DNA of 64,000 bases from contig JAPFFF010000017.1 in the NCBI GenBank assembly GCA_039105265.1, forward strand, positions 2,418,001 to 2,482,000, given 5' to 3'. Below the pieces are notes generated by a model. It was given only the letters and a program-made list of their open reading frames with translations. It ran no database searches and had not been told where the DNA came from. The translations under genes were made by a program, and so were the position numbers. The first letter of the stretch is position 1. Every line of letters begins with the position of its first letter. The DNA is from Tritrichomonas musculus (Eukaryota > Parabasalia > Tritrichomonadida > Tritrichomonadidae). Positions 62,980 through 64,000 of this stretch are shown here, piece after piece.

Positions 62980-64000
62980 ATGTACCAAGGACCAGAAAGC
63001 AGTACTTCATATCAGGAATATTGGTCACAATATCCTGATAAATCAGAAGATACACCTCAATGGCTAAATCACTTCCAGAGGCCAAATGATATCTCCAATG
63101 GCGATGATACCGAAGTTACTCTAATTGAAGAGGAAGACTCAAATGATGATGAAGAAAATCCTTTTGTCCTTTATAGTTCACCAAAAAGGATTCCGGTCAC
63201 TAGATCACCTCCAATTACAAAATTTTAATTTTCTAGCTTAAAACTAAATGCTCTTTCAGCATTACTGCCCAATATCGAAGAACTTTTAAGTAAACAGTCA
63301 CTAAGATCGCAAATCATATTTATGGTGGATCTATTACGCCCATCTGATTCCGAGCCATTGGCAAGCTACAATGAAATTGCTAAAGTATTCGGAATGGAGA
63401 AAGGAACTATATATTCACATTATAAGAAAGGAGAAGAAGTTGTCGATTCTGGACGTCAATCAGCATTAACCGATAACGAAATAAATGAAATTATTAATTT
63501 AATTCATGAAAATTACTTTGCAAAAGTGCCTGTAACCTATGATTCTATACTTTACTTCCTCAAAGATAGATTCCAAAAGGAAGTAAATATTAAAACATTA
63601 TATGGCATATTGTCAAGAGTACCACAAATCAAATCAATTGAAGCTGATCCAATGGAAAAGAACAGAGTTGACTGTCCTATTGAATTAATAGAACAATTCT
63701 ACAATAACCTCGAATCAATATTGAATACAAATAAAATCCCAAGCGCATTTGTGTTCAATATTGATGAGGCTGGCTTTGCAGAGTGGGCGGACTCGATGAA
63801 AATGACTGTTCTTGTTCCTGCAGATGCTCAACCAGAAGATACAAAAATTCCTATTGAAAGGGAAGGGAAAAGAGCATCGTTTTTAGCCGGAATATGTGCC
63901 GATGGAAGCACTCTAAAACCAGCAATAGTTGTCCCTAGAAAAACCATAGAGCTCGAATTGTATGATCAAGGATACACTCCCGATAAGTTATGCATATGCA
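62980..64000 (+). mobile_element. Tc1/IS630/pogo-like DNA transposase, partial at right edge, one in-frame stop
   Basis: One frame runs from the ATG at 62980 to the window edge with a single TAA at 63226-63228. The first 82 codons are acidic and Pro/Ser-rich (TEVTLIEEEDSNDDEENPF). After the stop, residues continue with a helix-turn-helix (SYNEIAKVFGMEKGTIYSHYKKG) and a linker GRQSALTDNEINEIINLI, then the start of a DDE catalytic domain. The first catalytic Asp is in VFNIDEAGFAEWADS (about 63755-63800), and the second strand is KRASFLAGICADGSTLKPAIVV. This matches DDE superfamily endonucleases of the IS630-Tc1-mariner/pogo group. Translation might instead start at the ATG at 63322. The remaining two catalytic residues are beyond the edge. 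Confidence 0.82.

Noticed and set aside
1-64000. Search for retroelements, Polinton-type elements and other virus-like genes
   Set aside because: No reverse transcriptase, integrase with chromodomain, capsid, packaging ATPase, protein-primed polymerase or envelope-like frame was recognised in any reading frame.

Overview
The window is a very AT-rich, intron-poor piece of a protist nuclear chromosome and most likely comes from a parabasalid (trichomonad). The best markers are a protein with a trichomonad-type initiator-binding domain (IBD, as in IBP39), a TKL-type kinase fused to helical repeats, degenerate BspA-like leucine-rich-repeat genes, an archaeal/bacterial-type adenosine-specific kinase, and many DNA-transposon remnants. 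Genus and species cannot be fixed from the sequence. Tritrichomonas or Trichomonas relatives fit best. No gene needs an intron to be read.

Layout. 1-4497 (-): start and most of a very long coiled-coil protein with a tandem Gly/Asp/Asn/Phe-rich repeat, running off the left edge. 5407-5898 (+): adenosine-specific kinase. 6377-11262: a 4.9-kb composite repeat made of three 1631-bp units. It is flanked by an 8-bp direct repeat and bounded by inverted ends, and the right half of the last unit is flipped relative to the other two. 11314-14236 (-): a transposase-derived gene whose N-terminal part is a 126-bp minisatellite. 14917-18189 (+): USP7-like deubiquitinase. 18508-20464 (-): BspA-like LRR pseudogene. 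20931-24473 (-): P4-ATPase lipid flippase. 25274-27344 (+): VPS13 C-terminal-like gene, probably broken. 27741-28979 (+): a second BspA-like pseudogene. 29018-29282: GC-cored foldback element. 29683-33351 (+): TKL-like probable pseudokinase. 33737-39192 (-): coiled-coil protein, RhoGEF, a TTAA-flanked element, IBD protein and a DI-x-G repeat protein. 39417-43350 (+): a graveyard of tandem kinase domains. 44415-46378: Myb-like factor and a PPIL4-like cyclophilin-RRM protein, convergent. 46529-51411: two back-to-back chains of TTAA-flanked inverted-repeat elements surrounding ribosomal protein S28. 53409-60742 (+): LKB1-like kinase, a large helical-repeat protein and a C2-domain protein. 60939-61186: another 248-bp TTAA element. 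62980-64000 (+): a Tc1/pogo-like transposase running off the right edge.

The intact genes are ordinary eukaryotic housekeeping and signalling functions: ubiquitin removal, lipid flipping, Rho and kinase signalling, transcription, splicing-associated proline isomerisation and translation. Each seems to be its own transcription unit. The unusual content is in the spaces between them: at least five families of short inverted-repeat DNA elements, several nested or chained through shared TTAA sites; two foldbacks with a shared GC-rich centre; and four degenerate members of multigene families. No reverse transcriptase, capsid, protease or envelope gene was recognised, and no tRNA, rRNA gene or CRISPR array was seen.
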